64,000 bases of DNA from contig JARKIP010000099.1 in the NCBI GenBank assembly GCA_029990175.1, forward strand, positions 620,001-684,000. Reading direction: 5' to 3'. Source of the DNA: Petunia secreta. Lineage: Eukaryota; Streptophyta; Magnoliopsida; Solanales; Solanaceae. The notes below the pieces were generated by a model that saw nothing but the letters and a program-made list of their open reading frames with translations, was not told the DNA's origin and did not search any database. A program made the translations under genes and the position numbers. Shown piece by piece: positions 46,241 to 58,518 of the stretch (position 1 is its first letter; each line of letters begins with the position of its first letter).

Positions 46241-48158
46241 ATAAACTGAAATAATTGTAACTATAATAAGAATTACTCCTAGTATATGAGACAATGCTCG
46301 TGAAAGACAGAAGAGTGAAAACGACTAAGGGCTAAAGTAGGCAAAAGAGAAGGGTACGTGTCTAATGGGGCACATGTGCCTCTTTTGTCCAAGCAATAGC
46401 CCTCTATTAGTGCTGGTCCCATTATGACAGTTGCACAATGTCAACTCAATGGATGTTTTATTAAGTGGCGCATGCCTCCTTGTTTTTTAGTTGTTTGCTT
46501 AAACTGCGCAAAATTGACATTTATTCCGCAAGAGAAATGGCAAGAAAAATTGCTACCTCAAAAATATTTCACTCATGATATACATCATCTTCTAATGTTT
46601 ATCAACAACCAATGGACGTCCCAAATACACACAAAATGTATAAATTGTGCGTGTATATATATGTCTATTTCATAAGGATATATTTAAGCATGTGAATCGT
46701 TGTCAATAAATTTCCATAATCTGCAGACATATTACATCTTTAAAGTTTGGTTGTGAATATTGAAGTATTGTGATTTGAGGAAAACATGCGTCTTGCTTTC
46801 AAAACTTACGTTTCATTTTCGAACTATCTATTCATTGGTTCATCAAAGTAGGCTTGATGACCCTTCAATTCGAAAACTTTGAGGGTGGATTAATATATAA
46901 GGTAATAAAATAAGTTAATAAACACATTTTAGTTACTAAACACCAAAAGTATTTAAAAATTAAAATGTCACATTGATCAAGCATATGATTTTTTGACTTA
47001 TAACTATTGTTTATTTAACCAAGATTTTTACTATTTTAACCTCGAAATAACCTTCTAAAACACAAGCCCGAATTTCATCTACATTTTATTTTTGTCATCC
47101 ATCATTTCCCATGGGAGAATGTTTTAAATCTATGCTTTTGTAAATAGAGTCAAGGTAATTTAGTTTATTTAATAGTAAAATGTTTATTAGTACTCCTCTT
47201 GTTAATTGTTACCAAACAAATTAAACTGGCTATTTGTTATCAATTTAAATACTTCTATCCAAATACACAATTACTTATTTATAAAATTAGTCTTTTTTTG
47301 ACATGCTTTATGAAAATAGTGTCAACATCTTAAAATCAGTTTGGCCAACGATCTAACTTCTAGTTCCTATCATGAGATGTAACCATTAAGAGTAGACGTA
47401 TGCATATATTTATGTGCATCAATATTTGTACTAATCCAAGATTTTTAGTTGTTAAATTAAAGTGAAATTTCATATTGTATAATTAAGTAATAAATATGCA
47501 TACAAAAAAAAGGATATTGATTTAATGTAATATATTGAAAATTTAAATGAGAATATGTATTAATAAAGCCAAGAAATATTCATTGGCTGACAAAATGATT
47601 ATGTCAACTACTTAATTTAACTATGGCCTAGCTGTCTTTTAGTTAATGCTTCTACAACTAGTCAAATCCGTTTTAATTTACCCATCCCAATGATGCCTAA
47701 ATCCTTTACAGCTCATACACAAGTTTATTGAAATGGGCCAAAACCAGCTAACCCGAGGTTTAGGGGTAAATTAAACTTGATATCAACATATTCTGTCCTA
47801 AAAAAATTATAATATATGCTTAAGGACCAGTTTCATCCTTAATTTCAAGCCCTTTTAGAGTATATGATAGATGCTTAAGGGGGGTTAGTTCATTTTCAAG
47901 AAAGTCGGATTGATCAAAGGAGATGTTTGTTGTTGTTGTTATTTTTTTTTTAAATTTTTATATGAGTGAAGATTGATCTAGTGATGTAATACTTTTATCA
48001 TTAACTAATATAGTGAAAGTTAATAAGAATATCATTGATCGTCATGGGATAGGGGAGAGATAAGAGTTTATTCTTACTGCATTGTCATTTGTCACTTCAT
48101 TTAGCTCTAAGCTGGTCTAATGTTGTTTGCTTATCGAGATTAATAAACAATTTCTGTA
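46241..48158. other. AT-rich spacer
   Basis: Nothing recognisable. A short ORF (46424-46675) has no domain and typical chance composition. Confidence 0.45.
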
Positions 48159-48163
48159 TAAAT

Positions 48164-48720
48164 TGTATTGGGCAAAAATCGACGTGTTCGGATAGAACTT
48201 CGGTACAACGAATCGAGTACGAACGAGCTTATGCTCCGAAGGAGAATGATCGAAGCAGGCGATCAAATTACCGAAGGCGAGCTTCAATGTCACTACCGAA
48301 GGCGAGCCGCGACCTGAGCTTCGGTGACATCCTTTTCAATCAAACAGCAAGGTCATGCCACCGAGGTCACACACTTGAGCTTCGGTGGAACACCTCGGTT
48401 CAAGCGGCTCAGCAGCCCACTACTTTAGTCCACTAACTCTCCTATTAAATGTTCAGAACATGGGTTGAAGCATGATCAGCCATGGAGAACATGGGCAAGA
48501 GCCCTTTAACCTATAAATAGCACTTCGTTTTATATTGTATTCATTCAAAAACATATACAGAAACTCTGGCAAAATTTGTACTCACAGCAATATATTGAAA
48601 TCATATTACTTTCTCGCATTTTCGCTTATTTCTAGCATTTTGTTGACTTTGATACGAAGATTTGCTTGTATTCCTTACCCAAATTCGATTTGTGACCCTA
48701 AACTGATTTAGGCCCATACA
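48164..48720 (+). repeat. 5' LTR of element B
   Basis: TGTATTGGG to CCCATACA; TATA box CTATAAATAG at 48511-48520. Short GAAGGCGAGC/GCTTCGG words repeat in U3. Confidence 0.93.
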
Positions 48721-48723
48721 AAT

Positions 48724-48741
48724 TGGCGCCGTCTGTGGGGA
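48724..48741 (+). promoter_or_regulatory. primer binding site of element B
   Basis: TGGCGCCGTCTGTGGGGA lies three bases inside the LTR, the normal place for a tRNA primer site. The tRNA is not the initiator Met used by the other elements here; I did not identify it with certainty. Confidence 0.75.
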
Positions 48742-48812
48742 TTCAGGCAGAACGCTTTGTTCCAAAGTTAAACGTTCTTTTTCGTTGAAGCCCATAATCT
48801 TTCGACGACGAT

Positions 48813-50216
48813 ATGGCCGATAATAGCAGAAATCCTATTGATCGCCAGTTAACTCCCGATGGACAGACTGGTATTCAATCGGATCCTACTTCTTCATCTC
48901 CAATGACGACCGAAGCCTTTCAAGCTTTTGTTGTCGCTACGCTAAGAGCTCTTCAAGAGCGACAGGATGAACAAGTTAACATCAACACCGAATTTCGCAC
49001 CTCGTTAGAGGCAAGAAACAACTCGACATCGAACGGCACTCAGCATGCGGCTCCAAATGGAGGCATCCCGCCCTTCGTTCCTACGGGCGCGATAATAGGG
49101 GGACCTCAAAATGGGGCCACGTCTGGGGGTTCGGGAAATATACCGAGCACAACGCCACACTTCGGGACGCTTCCCACCATGGCAGAAACTACATCTTCGA
49201 TTGATGTTGAGAGGTTGACTAGAGAAATTGAAGCCCGAGTCGAGGCTCGCGTCGAAGCACGCGTGGAAAAGCGCCTCGAGAGCGTCCCTTGGGTGACTAA
49301 AACCGAAGATGAACTTGACATCGACCAATACATGGAGTTTCCATTCAAGCCCGAAGCAGCACCAGCCCCAACTCCCAAAAATTTCAAGCTCCTCTTCCTA
49401 AAAAAGTACGATGGGACCACCGATCCCAAAGAACATGTAACTGAGTTCATGGCGATGGTAAAGAGCAATGACTTAACGGCAATAGAGCTCGATTCAATGT
49501 TCCATCGAAAAAGTTTGGCGAATCCTTGGAGAAAGGAACGCTGTGTTGGTACATGCGCTTACCAGCAGGGTCAGTTTCCACCTTCAAGGAAATGGTTAAT
49601 GCCTTTGTTTAAGGCCCAAATCGGAGCACAAAAGATTCTCCAAAGGAAGGAGGATATTTGTGAGGTTAAGCAACGGCCCGGTGAGCCACTTAAGGACTTC
49701 CTTGAGCGCTTTCATGCTGAGCACATGGAGCTACCTCAAATGGATGATACTCTAGCCATCATGGCATTTGAAAAGGGTATAAATGTTCGCAACTCCGACG
49801 CTGCCACTGAGTTGCGAAAAGAGCTTCAGCAGTATCAAACTCTGAAGTGGGAAGATTTACACAAACGAGCTTACTCCAAGATAAGGCTGGAGGAAGCCGA
49901 GTTTAAAAACAACGGTCGAGGTCATAATTACAAGAACCGAGGCGAATCCTCGTATCGCGCCGAGGCGTCGCGAGAAAATTCGAAGGGGAGGTACGAGCCA
50001 TACACCTCCACGAGGCAGCCTGTCAGCCAAAGTTTGGGAAATTCCTTTGGAAACTCGTTTGTGAGCCCACATGTAAGCCAACGGCCTGGAGGAAAGGTTC
50101 ACCCTAACTCGAACCAAAGAAATACCTCAAGCCCAGCTTTGGTCTCAAAGAACAAAAATTGCCTCGGATCCTTGACTACAACTTCAACATATCGACCTTG
50201 GAGCTGGTCAACGTAG
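48813..50216 (+). pseudogene. element B gag
   Basis: ATG 48813 follows the primer site by about 70 bases. An N-terminal disordered region leads into the gag core (about 49330-49880). Between about 49508 and 49613 some 35 codons are in a wrong frame because two single-base indels cancel each other; the same stretch in A reads the conserved blocks. After 50190 the frame is lost and the Tat knuckle region (about 50280-50340) is in another frame with a TGA inside it. Confidence 0.85.
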
Positions 50217-51755
50217 TCAAGGGAACCGCCGGGGTAAGAATACCCAAAGACATGAGAACTCCAGCAGACAAAAGAGATCAAAATTTGCACTGCAAGTTCC
50301 ATGCAGATTATGGCCATTGAACCGAGGATTGTAAAGCATTGCGCCTCGAGGTGGTACATTTGTTGAAAAAGGGTGTGTTGGCCGAATTCCTTTCCGGCAA
50401 GGGAAAAGACAACTACACCAAGAACCGAGGTGATGGTCAGCCACCTCGGGCTCCACCCCCTGAAAGAGTTATAAATGTTATTACCGGGGGGTCAGAGGTG
50501 AACAGAGTGAATTTCACAGCTGCAAAGAAGTTCGCCAAGCTGTCAATTATAATGGAAGAGAGAACTCGAGTGGGAGGCTTGGGTAAAGAAATTGTGTTCG
50601 ATGATGACGATTGTGATGGGATGATGTTCCCTCATCACGATGCCTTGGTCATCATGTTGAGAATAAATAACTCGGACATCAAATGAGTCTTGATTGACCC
50701 CGGTAGCTCGGTCAATATAATTAGCTACGGGGCCATTAAGAAGATGTGGCTTAAAGGGGAAGTCATCCTCAAGGAAACAGTATTGACTGGCTTCAACAAC
50801 TCCACGGAGAGGACTTTGGGTAAAATCACACTCAAGACGTTTGCTGAAGGGGTTAGCAAGGAAACACTATTTCAAGTGTTGCCCGAGGACATAACATACA
50901 ATGTGATCCTCGGCAGACCATGGATCCATTCCATGGAGGCTGTCCCATCCACTCTTTATCAAGTGATCAAGTTCCCTACACCTTGGGGGGGTTCGATCAA
51001 TAAAGGGAGAGCAACGAGTAGCAAGAGAATGCTATTGGTTGCATTGAAAAGTGGAGTCGCCCCGACTGGGCCAAAATAATAGCAACTAATGCAACCGGGG
51101 TCAAGCGAGGAGGACCTCCGAGGAGAAATTAAAAAGATCCATGTGTGTGTTCAAGAGCCTCGGAAACAAAAGGCCGAGGACTCAACTATTGAGGAGTTGG
51201 AATCTTTCACCTTATTGAAAGATTTTTCTGAAAGAAAGGTATTTGTCGGCTCGGAGTTGGACCCAAAGTCGAAGAAAGCGATCATCGAAGTCTTAAAGTC
51301 CAACAACGATTGCTTCGCTTAGTCACATTCGGACATGACTGGTATCGATCCGGAGATCATGACCCACAAGCTGAATGTAGATCCAAAATTCACCCCAGTG
51401 AAGCAGAAGAAAATACCTCACGCCGGGGTTAAAAAGAAAGCAATCGAAGACGAAACCACGAAGCTGCAGGAGAATGGCTTCATAAGGGAGGTGAAGTATC
51501 CCGAATGGCTGGCTAATGTGGTCGTTGTGCCCAAGAAAAACGGCTAGTGGAGGATGTGCGTAGATTATACTGATCTAAACAAGGCTTGCCCCAAAGACTT
51601 CTACCCATTGCCGAAAATAGACAGGTTAATAGACTCCACGGCTGGACACAAACTATTAACCTTCTTGGATGCTTATTCAGGTTAGAACCAGATCCTCATG
51701 GATCCGAAGGACGAAGAGAAGACCTCGTTCATCACTGACCGAGGTACTTTTTGCT
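50217..51755 (+). pseudogene. element B protease and RT N-terminal region
   Basis: The protease active site IDPGSSVNIISY near 50693 is intact, but TGA 50684-50686 precedes it where A has CGA. RT continues with ACPKDFYPLP near 51590. Further stops: TAA/TAG at 51077-51082, TAG 51320-51322 (TGG in A), TAG 51545-51547 and a TAG near 51684. A one-base loss near 51757 then shifts the frame. Confidence 0.85.
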
Positions 51756-53260
51756 AAAAGTGATGCCCTTCGGTTTGAAAAATGCTGGGGCGATATACAA
51801 GAGACTAGTGTGCCGCATGTTCAAAGAGTATATTGGAAAATATATGGAAGTCTACATAGATGATATGTTTATCAAGTCAATTCGAATGGAGGATCATCTG
51901 AATCATTTGAGGGAAGCTTTTGTTGTTCTGAGGCAATATGGCATGAAATTGAACCCTGAGAAGTGTGCCTTCGGCGTAGGGTCAGGCAAACTCTTGGGAT
52001 TCATTGTCTCTGAACGAGGAATCAAAGCCAACCCAGATAAGATCAAGGCTATCAAAGAGATCCCCGAAGAGTGGACCGGAGTGAAGGAAGTTCATCACTT
52101 AACTGTCCGAATCGCTGCCTTCAGTCGCTTCATCTCAAGGTCTTCGGAGCGATGCCATAAATTCTTCTCTGTCTTGAGGAAGAATAATCACTTCGAATGG
52201 ACACCAGAGTGTAAAGAAGCGCTAAGGGAATTGAAACGCTATCTGGCTAACGCGTCGTTGCTCGCCAAGGCCAAAGATGGTGAAACTTTGCTAGTCTACT
52301 TAGCCGTATCCGAGGTATCAGTCAGTGCTGTACTGGTTCGGGAAGAAGATGGCAAGCAAAAACCCATCTACTATGTGAGCAAGACACTCCTTGATGCTGA
52401 GACCAGGTACCCTCACTTGGAAAAACTAGCACTTGCTTTAATTGTCACTGCTCGGAAACTACGACCTTATTTCCAATGTCACCCAATAGCAGTAGTTTCA
52501 ACCTTCCCCTTGAGAAGTATATTGCAAAAACCTGAGTTATCGGGGAGGTTATCAAAGTGGGCAGTAGAATTAAGCGAGTATGACATCACTTATCAACCCC
52601 GAACAACCATCAAATCCCAAGTCTTGGCTGATTTCGTAGCAGATTTTAGTATTGGGATCCTGCCCGAAGCCGAAAAGGAGAATTCAATGTCAAAGGGAAC
52701 GGATTCAGAACTATGGATACTTCACACCGATGGGGCAACTAATTCCAAGGGTTCGGGATTAGGCATAGTGTTGAAAGCATCCACCGGGGAGAAAGCCAGA
52801 CACTCCATTCGGTTAAAAAAAGTAACCAATAATCAGGCCGAATACGAAGAAGCTTTAGCAGGCTTGGAGTTAGCTAAAGAAATGGGGGTGGAAAGAATTG
52901 AGTTGAGATGCGACTCACAGCTGGTGGTAAATCAAGTGCTCGGTGAATACACGGCTCGGGAGCCCAGAATTCAGCTTTTCTTGGACCGAGCACAGAGGAT
53001 TTTGGCCCAATTCCAAGAATGGAATATTAAACAAGTTCCTCGAGAGGAAAACACCGATCGATGCTTTGGCAAACTTGGGTTCGGCAGTCGATGAAGTTCA
53101 CTCGGGGACTGATTCAGTGGTTCGATTGCTTGCTGCGCAAATGAGAGAGATGAAATGGAAAGTCAACTCGGTGGACCACAAATGGGATTGGCGAAGTAAG
53201 TTTATCTCTTACTTCGACTCGGGGACTGTCCCCCAAGATAAGAAAGAAATAAAATGTTAA
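51756..53260 (+). pseudogene. element B RT palm and two RNase H domains
   Basis: An open frame from 51751 to 53094 contains KVMPFGLKNAG, the RT active site YIDDM near 51856, and a first RNase H in which the usual catalytic Asp region reads LVYLAVSEVS, so it looks catalytically dead. A second RNase H follows (HTDGATNSKG near 52723, NNQAEYEEAL near 52830, RCDSQLVVNQ near 52908) with its acidic residues. A frameshift near 53060 ends the frame; the domain finishes in the frame that runs to 53260. Confidence 0.85.
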
Positions 53261-54422
53261 GGACCCAAGCGGCTTCATACTCTATGATCGAGGGCAATTT
53301 TTATAGAAGGTTGTATTGCGGCCCGATGGCCAAATGTTTGGGTCCAGATGAAGCTAGATATGTGATGGCTGAAGTACACGAAGGCGAGCGTGGCAATCAC
53401 TCGGGGGGAAAGTCTTTGGAGCGCAAAATACTTAGAGCTGGGTACTATTGGCCCACCATCAGCGCAGATGCAAAGGCCTTTGTGCAAAAATGTGATAAGT
53501 GTCAACGCCATGCATGAATGATTCATCAACAAGCCGAACCCTTGCATTCGGTCGTGTCGCCATGGCCTTTTATGAAGTAGGGGATGGATATTGTTGGTCC
53601 CCTGCCGAAGGGAAAAGGTGGGGTTCGGTTCATTTTAGTTTTAACCGATTACTTTACAAAATGGGTGGAAGCAGGAGCCCTCACCGAGGTGAGACAAAAA
53701 GAGGTAATCGATTTTATTAGGAAGAACATCATCTAAAGGCTCGGTGTCCCAAGGGAAATCGCTTGCGACAATGGTAAATAATTCATGGGTGCAACCATCA
53801 CTGATTTCTTCAAGCAATGGGGGATCAAAAGAATTGCCTCGACCCCCTATCATCCAAGTGCCAATGGCCAAGCTGAATCTTCGAATAGGGTGATAATTAA
53901 AAATCTCAAGAAAATGCTCGATAAGAAGAAAGGTCCTTGGCCCGAGGAGTTGCCAGGTGTGTTGTGGGCCATGCAGACAACAGAAAAGAACAACACCGGG
54001 GAGACTCCTTTTTCACTTGCTTATGGCATGGATTTCCTTATCCCCGTGGAAGTGGGTGAGCCAAGCCTTCCGTATGCCCACACCACCGAGGATGCGAATC
54101 AGTAGGCCATGCGCATAGAGTTGGACCTGCTCGAGGAGAAAAGAAAGTTGGCTTTGGTTCGGCTTGTTGCACAAAAGAGGCAGATCGAGGCATACCTCAA
54201 TAGGAAGGCCAAACTTAGAGATTTTAAAGTTGGCGATTATGTGCTGAAGGCTACGAACCAGTCAACGAAGGAGAAAAATGGAGGAAAACTCGTCGCAAAC
54301 TAGGAAGGACCTTACAAAGTCAGAGCAATTGTTGGGAAAGGATCTTATCAAATTGAAGATCTGCAAGGCGCACCCGAACCCTTAAATTGGAAAATTTCCA
54401 ATTTGAAGGAGTACTACTTTTA
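53254..54422 (+). pseudogene. element B integrase
   Basis: H2C2 finger HEGERGNH...CDKCQRH at about 53380-53510, then the core with GMDIVGPL near 53583, CDNGK near 53767 and NGQAESSNRV near 53865 (D,D,E present), and a C-terminal GDYVLKAT / GPYKVRAIVGKGSYQ region ending in KEYYF at 54420. At least five stops (including 53515, 53578, 54103 and 54301) interrupt it. Confidence 0.85.
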
Positions 54423-55109
54423 ATCGAGGTAAACATTCCTTGATCATTTTAAATTTACCCACAGCCTCGAGCCAAAAAACGCTCCTAGGGCTTCGGTCGA
54501 AATGTACTAACTTGCTCCTCGTTTCATTTTGCTTGAACTTTTCAGGAAGCGGATAAAATGATTTCCAGTGCTCGGATCTTCATCAAGATTCACACCCGAA
54601 CACTTGGGGGGGGGGGAGGAGTAAAAGGCGGGTTGCAATCGAGGTCGATACTAAGCCTCCCAACCGAAGTCTATCTGTTCAACAACCGGGGACTGACACC
54701 CAGGGAATAGATTAGTACATTGTAATTACGCCTGATAGTGGCATGTGGTCAATTCATTTTTACGCCCAAGGTCCACTTCGACTTGGCCTTAGGTGAAAAG
54801 CCGATTATGGCTCGTTGATATTATCAGTGAAATGAACTTGATTCAACATCTCTTTGTTTCTATGATCTTACTAACCGAAGTTATATCTTGAATGCATTGA
54901 CTCGAGGACGAGACATCGTTCTAAGTTTGCATCGGTTTTATTTAATTAAGTCTTGCAAGCAAATTATTTCAAGTGTTCGGTTCATACAAGAGCTAACACT
55001 TAAGGCGAAACACAAAATCATATCATTAAAAAGCCCAAAGGCTAATTGCTTTCATAAAAAACAAGTTGACATGAAGGTCAAGATTATATACATCAGAAAG
55101 CCCTAAGGC
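54423..55109. other. element B spacer between sense pol and antisense gene
   Basis: It starts with a G-rich tract (54606-54620) and then non-coding sequence conserved with A (39420-40180). Plus-strand motifs near 54820-54850 resemble a polyadenylation region (A has ATGAAATAAAC at the same place). It separates the 3' ends of two convergent genes. Confidence 0.5.
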
Positions 55110-58100
55110 TTACATCAAAAGGCACAAGGGCCTAAACAACAAACACAAAAGGCGAACTACTTGTTCATATGGGTTCCCCCCTTCTGCATCTCCACTGCCC
55201 TCCTCGGCACATTCGCCCCCCTCATCGCCCTCGGATTCACCTTCATCCGAACCCTTACTCGAGGGAAGGTCATCTATAATCTTTTGAGCTTCGGCGGCAG
55301 CATCCCTGGCTTTAGCTATCTCCTCTTCGAGCACGATTTTCCCAGCTTGGACTTGCTCGAGAGTGTTGAGCCTATTCTTGACGACAGCCCAAGCCTCCTC
55401 GAACTTCGCCCTCATCGCTTTGACTTCGGCCCACTCGTTGAGGTAGGCAATTTTTCCTTGGAGTTTTGAGACCTGGCCCCGAAGAGCAGGCACTTGATCT
55501 ACTTGGCTTTGCAGCCCAACTAGCTTGGCGTTATATTCCTCCAGCTTGCCGCGATACTTCTCGCCTGCTTCAATCACCTCGGTTCTGGCTTTGAAGAGTT
55601 CGGCTTTAAGTCGAGCATTTTCGAGGCTCAACCTCGAACGCTCATTAGTGAACTTGTTTGTTACAACCTGAACCCTAGCCTCGGCGGAATCCAACACCCC
55701 ATGCAGGTCAGCCTTCGCTTTAGCTGATGCCTCGTTGGCACGCTCCAACTCTTCATTCAAAGTAGCAAATTGGGCTTCGAGCTCAGCGATTCTACCCACA
55801 AACCCCCTTTTCTGCTCTCCCCAAGCAGCGGTCGCCGCCTGAACTTGCTCTGCTCGGTCGCGCTCTAGGTGGATAGCTTGCAATACGAGCACCAAGCTCT
55901 GCATAGGACCAACGTGTTAGCATCGAGAGAAAAGAAAAGGTAAATCATGTAAATAAAAGTGCATGAAAGCTTACTCGAAGGGCAGAAGCTGCTGAGACAC
56001 CCATCAAACTCATAGGGCTGAGATTTCGAAGGGCATGAGCTTTGGTAGACCCAAGCATAGCATCGATGGCAGCGACGTCCTCTTTGGTGGGGTCCAGCAG
56101 ATTGGCCTCAGGAGCAATTTTCAATGCCCGAGGTGCAGCGTTGAAGGCCTTAGCTTAAGCTCGGGAAGCCTTAACCATGCTTTTGATCAAGCCCTCATTT
56201 GCTTTAGCCTTGCCTTTTCGCTTTGCAGCCTCTTGATCAGATTCCTCCATATTTATCACCTCGGTCACCCTAGGGACCGCGGTAGTTGACTCTGGAGTCA
56301 CCTCAGGAACTGGCTGTAGAGCTACTTCGGGAGCCATTGGACGAATTTCCTCGTCACTGGGCTCATCAACAAGACCTCAGTGCTTTGTGGCCACTGCTTT
56401 GGCAGCAGGAGCGGCAGCCTCCACAACCCGAGGTCCTTTCGCCTTAGTGGCCCTCTTTGACTCAGCCATCTTCCTTTTAAAGCCTGGGGAAGGGAGAGAA
56501 GTAATCTCATAAGTATGATACGGAGTAGGAGTGGGAATGCACAAAAACCGACCTATAAAAATATCATCACCTTGCGAAGTCCCTTGGCCCGACGAGCCCT
56601 TAGCTTTCTTGTCCTCGGCGAGTTGCTTCGCCAAACTTGCCATCTGAGCGACGCCTTCGGTGGCGTCAAGTAACTTCTTCTCCTTCTTTTTTATCCTTCT
56701 TCTCTTCTCCTTCTTAACTTCTTCTCCTTCTTTTTTTATCCTTCTTCTCTTCCCCTTCTCCATCTCCCCTCTCTTCGACTTCCTCCTCATCTTCCTCTTC
56801 GGCGTCCTTAACAGCCCTGTTGGAGAAACCTAAGTGGGAAAGGAAAGAGAACATTGGGATGCAATGATTCAAAGCAAGTTTTAAGGAGTTAAGAGTGTAG
56901 ATATATAACTTACCATGCCTCTTGCATATCCATCGGTTCTCTTTCAAAGCGGCTAAGATCATCCATTGCCGACGAGGACGCGTCTCCTGCATCATAACCT
57001 CGGTTGCCCATTCTAGCAAATTCCTCGGTGGATTGACTGGAACCTTTTCAGCTGCAAATCACAAACAGGGGGATAAACACAAGATATGGCGATCTAATGC
57101 CGAAGGGAAAACGATAACACTTATGTTGAGCATTCCACGCTTCGGGGAAGCCAGGTTTGGTTGACAGCAGCCTCGTGGGAATGAGCATGTAACGGTCATT
57201 CCAGCCTCGGTCACTGTGGTCTTTACTCTTGCTTAGAATGGCATAAGATCCCCGAGGTAAGAAGGCTACCACCCCGGCTTTGTAAAAGTAGGGGTAATAG
57301 AGGGAGATCAAGTGTTGGAAGGTGAAGGGCAACCTAGCTAATTTACTTAAGTACTCAAGGGCTTGTACAATCCTCCAGACCCCAGGCCCCAATTGAGCCA
57401 GGCACAGATTGTACGATCTACAAAATGTGTCGAATATGGGGTGGACCGGCAAATTGAATCTTATAGTGAAAGGGTATGTGAAAATCGAAAAATACCCTAC
57501 AACGTGAGTGGAGACAACTGAGCCCGGAGCTGGAATCCTAATTTCCACTTCGGGGCCCCATCGGCAATCAGCCCGAACGGTTTCAATCACATCATCGGTT
57601 ATCACACTAGGGGTGACATGCATTGGTATATTTCTTTTCTTTCCCTTTTGGGCATTGGATTGAGCATGAACCTTTAGGTCCTTGTCATTGTTAAAATTTG
57701 AAGGGATGACCAACTGAGGGTCTATCTCCACTTCGAGATGAATTTTCTTCCTCGATTTCTTTGAAGTGCCAGCTTCGGTCTGAGACCCCTCCTTACTGGC
57801 TTCGGCTTCGCTTCTTTGGCCACTTGCCTCTCTACTGACTTCGGTCTCGCCTGCCAGGCCAACTACCTCCTTGGCGCTGGTGACGTCATCACCAGCGACG
57901 TCACCTCTACCATCATCATGATCGTCATCACCATCATCGACAGTAAAGCTCACTTTAGCCCTTTCGTGACCAGCTCTTTTCTTGCGTCGCCTTGGAACGC
58001 TGGCCGTCGACGGCGCCTCGTCACCGCCTTCTGCTTCAATCATTTGCAGCGGCGGCACAGTGGCTACAAAATCACCACTCATAATTGCAGTGGCAAAATG

Positions 58101-58154
58101 CTCCGCCCTCTCGCCAGAGTCGCTAGAGCCATGACCAGAATTTGTAGCTGACAT
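55110..58154 (-). CDS. antisense spliced gene of element B: Transposase_28-like domain and coiled coil
   Basis: Minus strand. Exon 1 from ATG 58154 to about 57121 is fully open: Ser/Asp-rich N-terminus, basic SKKSRKK segment near 57750, then a Transposase_28-like domain (TFCRSYNLCLAQLGPGVWR, HLISLYYPYFYKAG). Candidate GT-AG introns: 57120-57052, 56913-56830, 56570-56484 and 55974-55899 (76 nt). The last exon (55898-55110) encodes about 260 residues, mostly coiled coil (heptad-like RIAELEAQFATLNEELERA) with an acidic tail. A TGA at the start of exon 2 and phase problems in exon 3 mean this copy may be broken. Function unknown; element-borne accessory protein. Confidence 0.6.
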
Positions 58155-58271
58155 GATGATTGGATTGGAAGGAAGATTAAGATCAAGAAAGTTGGTTGGA
58201 AATTTTCTTCTCTGTGATTTCTACTGTTGGCAAGAGTTTTGTCAAGTGGAGAAGAAGACCTCAAAGTGAAG

Positions 58272-58279
58272 TATTTATA
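58272..58279 (-). promoter_or_regulatory. TATA box of the antisense gene
   Basis: TATAAATA on the minus strand lies about 118 bases upstream of ATG 58154, with a pyrimidine/A-rich leader between. It is outside the LTR, so the gene has its own core promoter. In A the same place reads TATAATTA. Confidence 0.6.
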
Positions 58280-58470
58280 GGGGATACACACGTGCAAGTA
58301 GCAGAAGCAATGATGACTGTAACGTTAGAGAAAGCGAAAGAGTCGGCGCGACCATTCGGTAGCCAACCAACGGTCGCCACGTAATGTGGAACAGTAATTC
58401 GAAAAGACGTGCAACTTTTTGAAACTCTTGGATAGGCTTGAGCCACGTCAGCTTCCCGCTTGAATTTATT

Positions 58471-58516
58471 CCACTCCTCGGCGACCCTGGCGCTCAACCG
58501 AGGAGTGGAGGGACTA
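58471..58516 (+). promoter_or_regulatory. 3' polypurine tract of element B with a hairpin
   Basis: AGGAGTGGAGGGACTA precedes the LTR. CCACTCCTCGG (58471-58481) pairs perfectly with CCGAGGAGTGG (58498-58508), so the tract forms one arm of an 11-bp stem. Confidence 0.6.
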
Positions 58517-58518
58517 TC

